Shown piece after piece: positions 15,649 through 23,340 of a DNA stretch of 41,024 nt. The stretch spans positions 1-41,024 of the forward strand of contig JAKSJY010000004.1 in the NCBI GenBank assembly GCA_024402025.1, written 5' to 3'. The notes below the pieces were generated by a model. It ran no database searches and had not been told where the DNA came from. It saw nothing but the letters and a program-made list of their open reading frames with translations. The position numbers were made by a program, and so were the translations under genes. Numbering within the stretch: position 1 is the first letter of the stretch; every line of letters begins with the position of its first letter. The stretch comes from Bacteroidales bacterium. Its GTDB lineage: Bacteria > Bacteroidota > Bacteroidia > Bacteroidales > UBA932.

Positions 15649-18600
15649 TCAGCCCAACGGATATGTTATTTCGAAGCAGGCTCCACCCAGCGAGTCGGAG
15701 TGCCGATAGCGTATGGAAGCACCGCAGGATTCGAGGACGCTGCGCGTTATCGCAAGGCCGAGGCCGGTGCCTCCGCTCTTGGTCGTGAAGTTCGGAGTGA
15801 AAAGTTTCTCCACGTTCCCGTCGCTCACTCCGGGGCCGTTGTCCTCGAATGCCATCGAAAGCGAATCGCCGCAAACGGCAAGGGTAACCCTCACCTTTCC
15901 TTCACCTCCGGCGGAGCAGGCCTGCACGGCATTGTTGAGGATGTTGAAGACAACCCGAGTCATCTGGGGCTTCGGGCCGGACACTTCGATAGCCTCAGGT
16001 CCGTCATATTCCATTTCCACCCCGGGAACGGAACTGAACAGCGCAATTTCATCACGCACCATCTTCCCGAGATCGAAGCGCACGGGCTCCTCAGTGTAGA
16101 GCTTGGCAAAAGTGGAGAATTCATTGGCGGTCTGGGTAAGGACCTCGATGTGTTCGAGAAGTATCCCTGCCATATCGTCGAATTTATCCTGCCAGCTGGG
16201 GTCGTTCTGGGACTTGAGGCGTATGATTCTCTGAATCTGCAGCTTCATCGGGGTGAGCGGGTTCTTGATTTCGTGAGCCACCTGACGGGCCATTCCGCTC
16301 CAGGCCTTGTCCCTCTCGGCCTGGGCGAGAGCCTTGGAACTTGCGGAGAGTTCGCTGACCATCCTGTTGTAGGATTCGACCAGACTTGTGATTTCATCAT
16401 TTCTTTCGTAAACGATGGGCTCCAGGTTGTCCAGGTCCGCATACGACATCTTCTCTCCCATTTCCGACAGAGGCCGGAATATCTTGTCCACTATGGCGGA
16501 CGTAAGGAAACGGCTTACAAGCAGCAGTATGATGAAAAGGGCGACGATTCCGACCGCATGCATCACTGCATCCTCGCCGAAGTCATAGGAAGTCTCGGTA
16601 TACGGGGACGAAAATACGGCTATCAGGTCTCCTCCGGAGCCGAAAAGCGGAGCGTACATCGTGGAATAGCTCCTGGGGCCGTAGCTCTCCTTGTGGATAT
16701 AGTAGCCTTTGTGCTCGTAGATGATCTGCTCGTACGCCTCTCCGTTCATCCTGCGTCCGGCAAAGAAGCGGTTGCCCGTTCCCGGGACGGTACTGAGCAG
16801 CAGACGCCCGTCCGGGGCATAGATGTCGATGTCCGAAGAAGTCGTCTCGCTTACCCTGCGCATCAACTCCAGGGTCCATCTCGACGAGAGTTCGGACGTG
16901 GAACGGACGGTCCTGACTCCGGACTGGAGCATCGAGCAGATGGCGTTCACCTTGTCGGACATAAGGGTACGCATGTTCGATTCGTTGCGGTCATATACGA
17001 ACAGCACGCTCACCACCGCAAGCACGGTCAGGGTGACTATAAGCGAGAACATCAGTACGAGCGAAATCCTGCGCCTGAAGTAGTTCTTTTCCGCTTTCCT
17101 GCGCCTGGTGTCCCCGCCCGGAATCAGCGACAACGGCAGGAATACCGAAAGCTGCAGCAGCAGGAAGGCTATCGCGAGGAAGAATCCCGAAGCGGCCGGA
17201 CGGGAGATGATGACTATGTCTTCATCATCCACGGGGCATACGAAATGCATATAGGAATCTATTACCTGGTAGCCGTCATCGTCCCCTATGAGCGCGGAGT
17301 ACTTTTCGTCGCTCAGGACTGTAGGATATGCGTATTTTCCGCTGAAGAACTGGCGTTCGCGCCCGCTGTAGCGCGCATAGGAATATCCGGAGGGAATCTC
17401 GGACAAAACCCTTCCGGGGTCGAAGGCGGCGGGGAAGACACGGTTCTTGATCTCAGGTTTCGGTTCTACGATTATGGATACGCTCCTCATTCCGGCCGAC
17501 GGTATGAAATAGATGAAAGTACCAACATACCGGCAACGCGCGCTCTGCAACGGAGCATGAAGGAATCTGGAATCGTTTGAGATTCTGACTGCCTCGTCCA
17601 CGCCCAGGGACGATTGGTCTGCGCCTATGCGGACCTTGATGTCGTAGTCCAGAGGCAGGTTCCTGAGGAAAATGTCCGCGACGTGCCTCCTGATTTCAGC
17701 AGTTCCGTTGGACGAGATGGAGGCGAAGGCAATGAAATCATCAGAGGCGATCTTGCGTTCGGACTGCCTCAACAGGTCCTCTACCTGCATATCCCTCTCG
17801 ATGGAGATGCCCTCGGCCCACGCGGAAGCGAGCTGCCTTTCCTTGTTGAAGCCGAGAAGGAAGATGATGGAGAAAAGATATGCGCTGCAAAGGCAGGAAG
17901 AGACCAGTTTCCCCACCCTGGAGAAAACGGGCACGCCGCAAGAGGCAAGCAGGAACAGGACTGAGGTCAACGTCATCAGCATCGACACTATCACAATGGC
18001 GCTAGCGACTGTAAGGGATGATATCTTGAAAACCGATAGCGATATGTGCGTGTAAACTATGACTTTGAGAACGCCTACGAAAACAAAAAGCAGAACCAGC
18101 AGGGACAACAGGGCGCATATGCCGACGGCAAAGATTTTTCTCCGCCCGGATTTGCACCAGCGTCTTATGGAAGTCCTTTTTCTGTAAACAAGGAGGCTGA
18201 AGATAAATATCAGCAGATTGATTGCCAACACTGCCTTTATCTGGGACAGCTCTCCGCTGAAGTTGGATGAGCGTCCCGTGAAATCCGAATGTATCTTGAA
18301 CAACGGAATCCCTTCGTAGGACACGACAGCACCGTCTTCAGAAGAGAGGTGCTCGAAACGGCAGTTCCTCGGTTCCTTGAGCCGGAGACCGGAGATGACC
18401 CTCACGGCTCCGACTTCCCGGGAAGTCAGGATATAGGCATGCCTCCCGAGATGGAAAAAAACGGGCTTCTCCCCCACGAAGGCGAAGGCGGAAGAAAAAG
18501 AGCTGAGATCGTCAGACTCCACCGGCAGCTGGTGGCACCAGCTCTGCAAAGTACCGCCGACATACCTGTAGACAGCCATATCCTGCGGCAGGTCTTCCAG

Positions 18601-18801
18601 GTGCATCCATTGGGACGGGTCCTGGAGAAACGCTCTCCCGGCATATGCGTCAAGACGCCTGAGTTTCCTGCCGACCATCCTCTCAACCACCCTGGCATCG
18701 CGCACAAGTGCCTTTTCCGGCGTTAAACGCGCGAAACAAAGGGCTGCCGCAACTGCAAGCAGCGGCAGAATGATCAGAAAGCGTTTTACGGACTTCTTCA
18801 T
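15649..18801 (-). CDS. NtrY-like multi-pass membrane sensor histidine kinase
   Basis: Membrane histidine kinase of 1050 residues. About eight hydrophobic segments are visible (roughly 7-24, 187-206, 223-250, 261-287, 299-318, 537-560, 579-603, 746-768). They surround two large probably periplasmic regions (about 25-186 and 604-745) and a further soluble region between about 320 and 535. A HAMP-like segment (about 769-825) leads to a HisKA domain with VAHEIKNPLTP (phospho-accepting His843). The HATPase domain has ILNNAVQA (N box), EDNGPGVS (G1, about 986-993) and GGTGLGLAI (G2). The form of the H box and HAMP resembles NtrY, but the N-terminal half is much longer. It overlaps rlmH by 4 nt. The likely partner is the NtrX-like regulator at 21431-22576; pairing is inferred from proximity and family. 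Confidence 0.88.
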   Translation of the reverse strand: MKKSVKRFLIILPLLAVAAALCFARLTPEKALVRDARVVERMVGRKLRRLDAYAGRAFLQDPSQWMHLEDLPQDMAVYRYVGGTLQSWCHQLPVESDDLSSFSSAFAFVGEKPVFFHLGRHAYILTSREVGAVRVISGLRLKEPRNCRFEHLSSEDGAVVSYEGIPLFKIHSDFTGRSSNFSGELSQIKAVLAINLLIFIFSLLVYRKRTSIRRWCKSGRRKIFAVGICALLSLLVLLFVFVGVLKVIVYTHISLSVFKISSLTVASAIVIVSMLMTLTSVLFLLASCGVPVFSRVGKLVSSCLCSAYLFSIIFLLGFNKERQLASAWAEGISIERDMQVEDLLRQSERKIASDDFIAFASISSNGTAEIRRHVADIFLRNLPLDYDIKVRIGADQSSLGVDEAVRISNDSRFLHAPLQSARCRYVGTFIYFIPSAGMRSVSIIVEPKPEIKNRVFPAAFDPGRVLSEIPSGYSYARYSGRERQFFSGKYAYPTVLSDEKYSALIGDDDGYQVIDSYMHFVCPVDDEDIVIISRPAASGFFLAIAFLLLQLSVFLPLSLIPGGDTRRRKAEKNYFRRRISLVLMFSLIVTLTVLAVVSVLFVYDRNESNMRTLMSDKVNAICSMLQSGVRTVRSTSELSSRWTLELMRRVSETTSSDIDIYAPDGRLLLSTVPGTGNRFFAGRRMNGEAYEQIIYEHKGYYIHKESYGPRSYSTMYAPLFGSGGDLIAVFSSPYTETSYDFGEDAVMHAVGIVALFIILLLVSRFLTSAIVDKIFRPLSEMGEKMSYADLDNLEPIVYERNDEITSLVESYNRMVSELSASSKALAQAERDKAWSGMARQVAHEIKNPLTPMKLQIQRIIRLKSQNDPSWQDKFDDMAGILLEHIEVLTQTANEFSTFAKLYTEEPVRFDLGKMVRDEIALFSSVPGVEMEYDGPEAIEVSGPKPQMTRVVFNILNNAVQACSAGGEGKVRVTLAVCGDSLSMAFEDNGPGVSDGNVEKLFTPNFTTKSGGTGLGLAITRSVLESCGASIRYRHSDSLGGACFEITYPLG

Positions 18802-19271
18802 TCGTGGTGGTAGGCTTCCCCCTTGATTATGGTGAAAGCCCGGTACAATTGCTCTGCAAAAATCGTGCGCACCATCTGGTGCGAAAACGTCATTTTCGAA
18901 AGTGACAATTTGGAATCCGCCCTGGAATATACCTCAGGGCTGAATCCATAGGCCCCGCCTATTACAAAGACAATGTCTTTCGAGGCGAACGACATCTTCT
19001 TTTCCAGCATTGCAGCGAACTCGATGCTGCGGAATTCCCTGCCGTGTTCGTCCAGGAGAATCACGTCGTCTCCCGGCTTCACCTTGGAAAGGATAAGCTT
19101 TCCCTCGGCCGTCTTTATCTGGTCCCTGCTGAGGGAAGAAGCGTTCCTGAGTTCCGGAATTTCCACCAGGTCGAAGCCTATATAGTGGCGAAGCCTGGAA
19201 GAATAGACTTCCAGGCCTTCGCTGACCCACTTGATGTCAGTCTTTCCGACTGTAAGAAGTGTGATTTTCAA
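18798..19271 (-). CDS. rlmH: 23S rRNA (pseudouridine1915-N3)-methyltransferase RlmH
   Basis: SPOUT methyltransferase that N3-methylates pseudouridine 1915 in helix 69 of 23S rRNA. The 157-residue length is standard. The SAM-binding trefoil region reads FVIGGAYGFSPEVYSRAD, followed by LSKMTFSHQMVRTIFAEQLY and the conserved C-terminus RAFTIIKGEAYHHE. It follows efp by 5 nt and its stop overlaps the start of the sensor kinase by 4 nt. Confidence 0.96.
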   Translation of the reverse strand: MKITLLTVGKTDIKWVSEGLEVYSSRLRHYIGFDLVEIPELRNASSLSRDQIKTAEGKLILSKVKPGDDVILLDEHGREFRSIEFAAMLEKKMSFASKDIVFVIGGAYGFSPEVYSRADSKLSLSKMTFSHQMVRTIFAEQLYRAFTIIKGEAYHHE

Positions 19272-19276
19272 TGGTC

Positions 19277-19843
19277 TCAGACTCTCTGACCGTAGGTGCG
19301 GTCGAGTGTGTTGACGGTAATGACGTCACCCTGGTTGATGAAGAGGGGCACCATGATCTTGGCGCCGGTCTCGAGGGTAACTTCCTTCAATGCCGAAGTC
19401 GATGCGGTATTGCCTTTCACTGCGGGCTCGCTGTATGTCACCTCGAGGGTTACATAAGTGGGAAGTTCGCAGGTGAGGCACCTTTCCTCTTCGCCGGTGA
19501 CGAACATCATCTCAACGTGCTGTCCTTCCTTCATAAGGTCAGAGTTCTCAACTGCCTCGACAGGGAGTTTGATCTGCTCGTAGGTCTCTTCGTGCATGAA
19601 ATTGAATCCGTCCTCCTCAGCATAAAGGAACTGATAAGGCCTGCGCTCGACCTCGATTGTCTCGATTTTCGCGCCTGCCGTGAAGGTGTTCTCGAGGATG
19701 CGTCCGTTCTCGAGGTTGCGGAGTTTGGTCTTTACGAAAGCGGGGCCTTTGCCGGGCTTTACGTGCTGGAACCAAACGATTACGCACGGTTTGTCATTGA
19801 AATTAAGATAAAGTCCGTTCTTGAAATCTGCTGTTGTTGCCAT
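19277..19843 (-). CDS. efp: Translation elongation factor P
   Basis: Relieves ribosome stalling at polyproline stretches. The 188-residue protein has the three-domain EF-P layout. The domain I loop reads FQHVKPGKGPAFVKTKLRN, with the potentially modified tip lysine at residue 32, and the C-terminal signature is EPAVKGNTAS. The modification enzyme cannot be inferred from this window. It is the first gene of an efp-rlmH-kinase unit with its own promoter. Confidence 0.96.
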   Translation of the reverse strand: MATTADFKNGLYLNFNDKPCVIVWFQHVKPGKGPAFVKTKLRNLENGRILENTFTAGAKIETIEVERRPYQFLYAEEDGFNFMHEETYEQIKLPVEAVENSDLMKEGQHVEMMFVTGEEERCLTCELPTYVTLEVTYSEPAVKGNTASTSALKEVTLETGAKIMVPLFINQGDVITVNTLDRTYGQRV

Positions 19844-19871
19844 ATATTATGATATTGGTTTCTAAATCGCA

Positions 19872-19879
19872 CAAATATA
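19872..19879 (-). promoter_or_regulatory. -7 promoter element for efp
   Basis: TATATTTG on the minus strand, 28 nt before the efp ATG, in the 37-nt gap between ispH and efp. It fits the Bacteroidota TAnnTTTG consensus and separates the efp unit from the upstream dnaX unit. Confidence 0.7.
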
Positions 19880-19880
19880 A

Positions 19881-20744
19881 TCAAAATTTCTCTATCTCGG
19901 AGGCCACCTGTTCGAGAAGCCACCTCGGAGTGCTGGTAGCCCCGCAAACGCCGACCTTGTCGTTGTCCCCGAACCACGCCGCCTGCAAATCCTTCGGGGA
20001 TCCCACGTGGAAAGTCCTGAAGTTCACGCTTCTGCAAAGATCGCAGAGCACCTTTCCGTTCGAACTGGTCTTGCCGGACACAAAGACGATCACATCGTGC
20101 TCCAGAGCGAATTTTTCCAACTCGTCGTGACGGGAGGCAACCTGTTTGCAAATGGTGTTGTACACCTTGTACGGAGCCTTCATCTTCTCTTCGAGGATTT
20201 TCGAAAGCTTCCCGAATTCAATGGGACTCGCCGTCGTCTGGGAAAACAGGTCCACGGGACGGTCCACGTCCACCTCGCAACTGTCGAGCAGGAACTCCAG
20301 TTCCCCGGTACTGTCTACGACGTGCACCCGGCTTTCCGTCACCTGGCCCTCGAGTCCGAGGACCTCCGGATGCCCGTGTTTTCCGAATATTACAATCTGG
20401 TTTCTGGCCTCGCGCACGCTCTGCTGGAGATTGAGCACCATAGGGCAGGTGCAGTCTACCAGCTTAAAGCCCAGGGAACGCAATTTCTCGTAGACGCGGG
20501 GCGGCTGTCCGTGAGCCCTTATAAGTATGGTCTCCCCTTCGGCAGACTTTATCTGGTCCAGATCCTCGATATCCAGGGGCACAAGTCCCATTGCTCCGAG
20601 CCTGGAAAGTTCGGCATCATTGTGGACTATGTCCCCGAGGGAGTAAAGTTTTCCGTGCTTGGAGAGAAAGTCCTCGGCACAGGTGATGGCCCGTATGACA
20701 CCCCCGCAAAAACCGGAATGGGGGTCGATCTCTACTGTTTTCAT
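19881..20744 (-). CDS. ispH: 4-hydroxy-3-methylbut-2-enyl diphosphate reductase IspH
   Basis: Last step of the MEP isoprenoid pathway; an Fe-S reductase producing IPP and DMAPP. The three cluster cysteines are Cys13 (GFCGGV), Cys100 (DCTCPMV) and Cys199 (TICKQV). Substrate-binding histidines are seen in IVHND (His42), RAHGQ (His78) and KHGHPEVLG (His124). The C-terminal motif usually read as GASTP is CGATSTPRWLLEQV here. At 287 residues it has normal length and carries no fused S1 domain. Its start overlaps cmk by 4 nt. The DMAPP it makes is the substrate of MiaA, encoded elsewhere in the window. Confidence 0.96.
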   Translation of the reverse strand: MKTVEIDPHSGFCGGVIRAITCAEDFLSKHGKLYSLGDIVHNDAELSRLGAMGLVPLDIEDLDQIKSAEGETILIRAHGQPPRVYEKLRSLGFKLVDCTCPMVLNLQQSVREARNQIVIFGKHGHPEVLGLEGQVTESRVHVVDSTGELEFLLDSCEVDVDRPVDLFSQTTASPIEFGKLSKILEEKMKAPYKVYNTICKQVASRHDELEKFALEHDVIVFVSGKTSSNGKVLCDLCRSVNFRTFHVGSPKDLQAAWFGDNDKVGVCGATSTPRWLLEQVASEIEKF

Positions 20745-21427
20745 TCCAAAATTCCGAATTTGCCCTGAATGATTCCCTTCAGCCAGGCTACCTCTTCGCC
20801 TATCGTCATTTCACTATTGTCCAGCAGATAGGAATCGGCCGCCCTCGCCAGAGGGGACACTTCCCTGTGGGAGTCTATCTCGTCTCTGCGGCGCAGATTT
20901 TCAAGGACTTCTTCCATTACGGGATTCTGCCCCTTGAGCGCCATCTCGTCAAAGCGTCTGCGGGCCCTTACGATGGGGTCCGCGGTCATGAAGATCTTTA
21001 CCTCGGCATCGGGAAACACCGTCACCCCTATGTCGCGGCCGTCCATCACGACCCGACGGGACGCAGCGCAGCGGTGCAGGATGTCATCCACGAAACGCCG
21101 CACGTATGCCAATGCCGAAATAGGGGACACCTGCGAGCTGACGGGCATGGAACGTATTTCCGTTTCCACGCACCTGTCACCTATGAACGTGCGGTTCGAG
21201 GAGTCGAAATGCAGTTCAAGCCCTTCGAGAGCCTTCTCCAAGGCGGGACTTATGACATTGTCCCCGGAAATGAGCCCGTTCTCCTGTGCAAAAAGGGTAA
21301 CGGCCCTGTACAACGCACCGGAGTCCAGATACGTGAATCCAAACTCCTTCGCAATGAGTTTCGCGAAGGAACTCTTCCCTGTACTGGAATAGCCGTCGAT
21401 TGCAATTATTATTGAGGGAATCTCCAT
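20741..21427 (-). CDS. cmk: Cytidylate kinase
   Basis: Phosphorylates CMP and dCMP to the diphosphates. The 228-residue protein starts with a P-loop (DGYSSTGKSS, 11-20), followed by FTYLDSGALYRAVTLFA and the NMP-binding segment VVMDGRDIGVTVFPDAEVKIFMTA. A C-terminal lid carries RARRRFDE. It starts 3 nt after the response-regulator stop and overlaps ispH by 4 nt. Confidence 0.95.
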   Translation of the reverse strand: MEIPSIIIAIDGYSSTGKSSFAKLIAKEFGFTYLDSGALYRAVTLFAQENGLISGDNVISPALEKALEGLELHFDSSNRTFIGDRCVETEIRSMPVSSQVSPISALAYVRRFVDDILHRCAASRRVVMDGRDIGVTVFPDAEVKIFMTADPIVRARRRFDEMALKGQNPVMEEVLENLRRRDEIDSHREVSPLARAADSYLLDNSEMTIGEEVAWLKGIIQGKFGILE

Positions 21428-21430
21428 AAA

Positions 21431-22576
21431 CTATACGTATTCTTTGACGTTGGCCGCCGAAATGACGTTGTCTCCCAGTATAAGCAGCCTCTCCACCACA
21501 TTGCGCAGTTCCCTGATGTTTCCTTTCCAGGAGCGGTTCTCGAGCAGAGCGATCGCCTCTGCGGAGAATTCCTTGCGCGGGAGCGCCGTTTCCTGACTGA
21601 TCCGGTCGACGAAATAGTCGACAAGCAGGTGGATGTCGTCCTTCCTTTCGTCCAGAGACGGGACGTTGATGACTATCACGCTGAGACGGTGGTAGAGGTC
21701 CTCCCTGAAACGCCCGGCCTCTATCTCGGAGAGAAGGTCCTTGTTGGTGGCGGCGATGACACGCACATCGACCTTTATGTCGGTGTCGGAGCCGACACGG
21801 CTCAACTTGTTCTCCTGGAGGACACGCAGCACCTTCGCCTGGGCCCCGAGGGACATATCCCCTATCTCGTCCAGGAAGAGGGTCCCGCCGTCGGCCTGTT
21901 CGAATTTCCCCTTGTGCTGCCTTACTGCGGAAGTGAAGGAGCCTTTTTCGTGGCCGAAGAGTTCGCTCTCTATGAGTTCGGAAGGGATGGCGGCGCAGTT
22001 GACCTCGATGTAGGGCATTGCGCTGCGGGGGGATTTCTGGTGAAGTTCCCTTGCCACGAGCTCCTTTCCGCTGCCGTTCTGTCCGGTGATGAGGACCCTT
22101 GCGGAAGTGGGAGCCACCTTGTCTATCATTTCCCGCACTGCGCAGATCGGGGCGGATTCGCCTATCATCCTGGCGCCGAAGACTTTCTTCTTGAGGATTT
22201 TCGTCTGCTGCGAAAGGGTGGTGCGTTCGGTGGCGTTCCTGATTGTAATGAGTATCCTGTTGAGGTCGAGCGGCTTCTGGATGAAGTCGAACGCACCTTT
22301 CTTTATGCAGTCCACCGCCGTGTCGATGTCGCCGTGGCCGGAAATCATCACTATGGCGCTGTCCGTTCCTTCGGAAACGAGCTTCTCAAGCACGTCAGTC
22401 CCGTCCAGGCCCGGCATCTTGATGTCGCAGAAAATCACGTCGAAGTGCTGCGCGAGAGCGGCCTCCACGCCGCTGTTGCCATCTTCGGCCGTAAGGACTT
22501 CGTACCCTTCGTCCGACAGGATCTCCTTCAGCGAGTTGCGGATGGCCCTTTCGTCGTCTATTACCAGAATTTTCAT
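21431..22576 (-). CDS. NtrC/NtrX-family response regulator, receiver plus AAA+, lacking the Fis-type HTH
   Basis: Receiver domain (1-120; acidic pocket Asp7/Asp8, phospho-acceptor Asp51 in FCDIKMPG, Lys101) fused to a sigma-54-activator AAA+ domain. That domain has Walker A GQNGSGKE (165-172), Walker B GTLFLDEIGD (231-240) and REDLYHRLSV (291-300). The protein stops at residue 381 just after the NIRELRNVVERLLIL helix, so the C-terminal Fis-type DNA-binding domain of NtrC proteins (about 60-80 further residues) is absent. The cmk start follows after 3 nt and no HTH is visible in other frames, so this is not a simple frameshift. The sigma-54 contact loop, normally GAFTGA, reads GSFTSA (212-217). 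It overlaps lptB by 4 nt. Probable partner: the kinase at 15649-18801. Confidence 0.92.
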   Translation of the reverse strand: MKILVIDDERAIRNSLKEILSDEGYEVLTAEDGNSGVEAALAQHFDVIFCDIKMPGLDGTDVLEKLVSEGTDSAIVMISGHGDIDTAVDCIKKGAFDFIQKPLDLNRILITIRNATERTTLSQQTKILKKKVFGARMIGESAPICAVREMIDKVAPTSARVLITGQNGSGKELVARELHQKSPRSAMPYIEVNCAAIPSELIESELFGHEKGSFTSAVRQHKGKFEQADGGTLFLDEIGDMSLGAQAKVLRVLQENKLSRVGSDTDIKVDVRVIAATNKDLLSEIEAGRFREDLYHRLSVIVINVPSLDERKDDIHLLVDYFVDRISQETALPRKEFSAEAIALLENRSWKGNIRELRNVVERLLILGDNVISAANVKEYV

Positions 22577-23340
22577 AATGCCTGATGTTCAGCGGCAGCC
22601 CTCTCCACGGAAACGGAGCGTTTCAGCACGAAGCCGGCCCCAAGATATTTCGTGCGGACATCCTCGTCCGCGGCCAGCGCCGCAGGAGTTCCCTGCTGGA
22701 GGATGGTGCCCTCGTAGAGGAGGTAGGCGCGGTCGGTGATGGCCAGGGTCTCACCCACGTTGTGGTCGGTGATGATGACGCCGATGTTCTTGTATTTGAG
22801 TTTGGCGATGATGTACTGTATGTCCTCGACCGCGATGGGGTCGACGCCTGCAAACGGCTCGTCGAGGAGGATGAACTTGGGATCCACCGCAAGGGCCCTG
22901 GCTATCTCGCAACGGCGTCTTTCGCCTCCGGAGAGCTGGATTCCCAGCGACTTGCGGACTTTGGAAAGGTTGAATTCGCTGATGAGCGATTCGAGTTTCT
23001 CCTTCCTGATTTCAGGGGAGTACCCTTTCATCTCCATCACGGACATTATATTGTCCTCCACGGACATCTTCCGGAACACCGACGCGTCCTGGGGAAGATA
23101 GCCCACTCCCATCTGGGAGCGCTGGTACATAGGCAGCCTGGTGATTTCGGTGTCGTCCAGGAACACCTGGCCCGAATTGGGGGCGATCTGCCCGGTAATC
23201 ATATAGAAGCTGGTTGTCTTCCCCGCTCCGTTCGGGCCGAGGAATCCGACGATTTCCCCTTGGTTCACTTCCATCGAGACACCCTTCACAACGGTGCGGA
23301 CGCCATATTTCTTAACCAGATTTTCGCAGCGGAGTTTCAT
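22573..23340 (-). CDS. lptB: LPS export ABC transporter ATP-binding protein LptB
   Basis: ATPase of the LptBFG complex that extracts lipopolysaccharide from the inner membrane. The 255-residue protein has Walker A GPNGAGKT (35-42), Q-loop YLPQDASVF, signature LSGGERRRCEIARAL (136-150), Walker B FILLDEPFAGVDP (157-169) and H-loop ITDHNV. The FAGVDPIAVEDIQ segment is characteristic of LptB. It overlaps dnaX upstream and the response regulator downstream by 4 nt each, so an envelope-transport ATPase is translationally coupled to the NtrX-like protein. Confidence 0.95.
   Translation of the reverse strand: MKLRCENLVKKYGVRTVVKGVSMEVNQGEIVGFLGPNGAGKTTSFYMITGQIAPNSGQVFLDDTEITRLPMYQRSQMGVGYLPQDASVFRKMSVEDNIMSVMEMKGYSPEIRKEKLESLISEFNLSKVRKSLGIQLSGGERRRCEIARALAVDPKFILLDEPFAGVDPIAVEDIQYIIAKLKYKNIGVIITDHNVGETLAITDRAYLLYEGTILQQGTPAALAADEDVRTKYLGAGFVLKRSVSVERAAAEHQAL

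Noticed and set aside
21409..21624. Possible frameshifted HTH domain for the NtrX-like protein
   Set aside because: The other frames in this stretch show no Fis-type helix-turn-helix, and cmk begins 3 nt after the stop, so there is no room for a lost domain.
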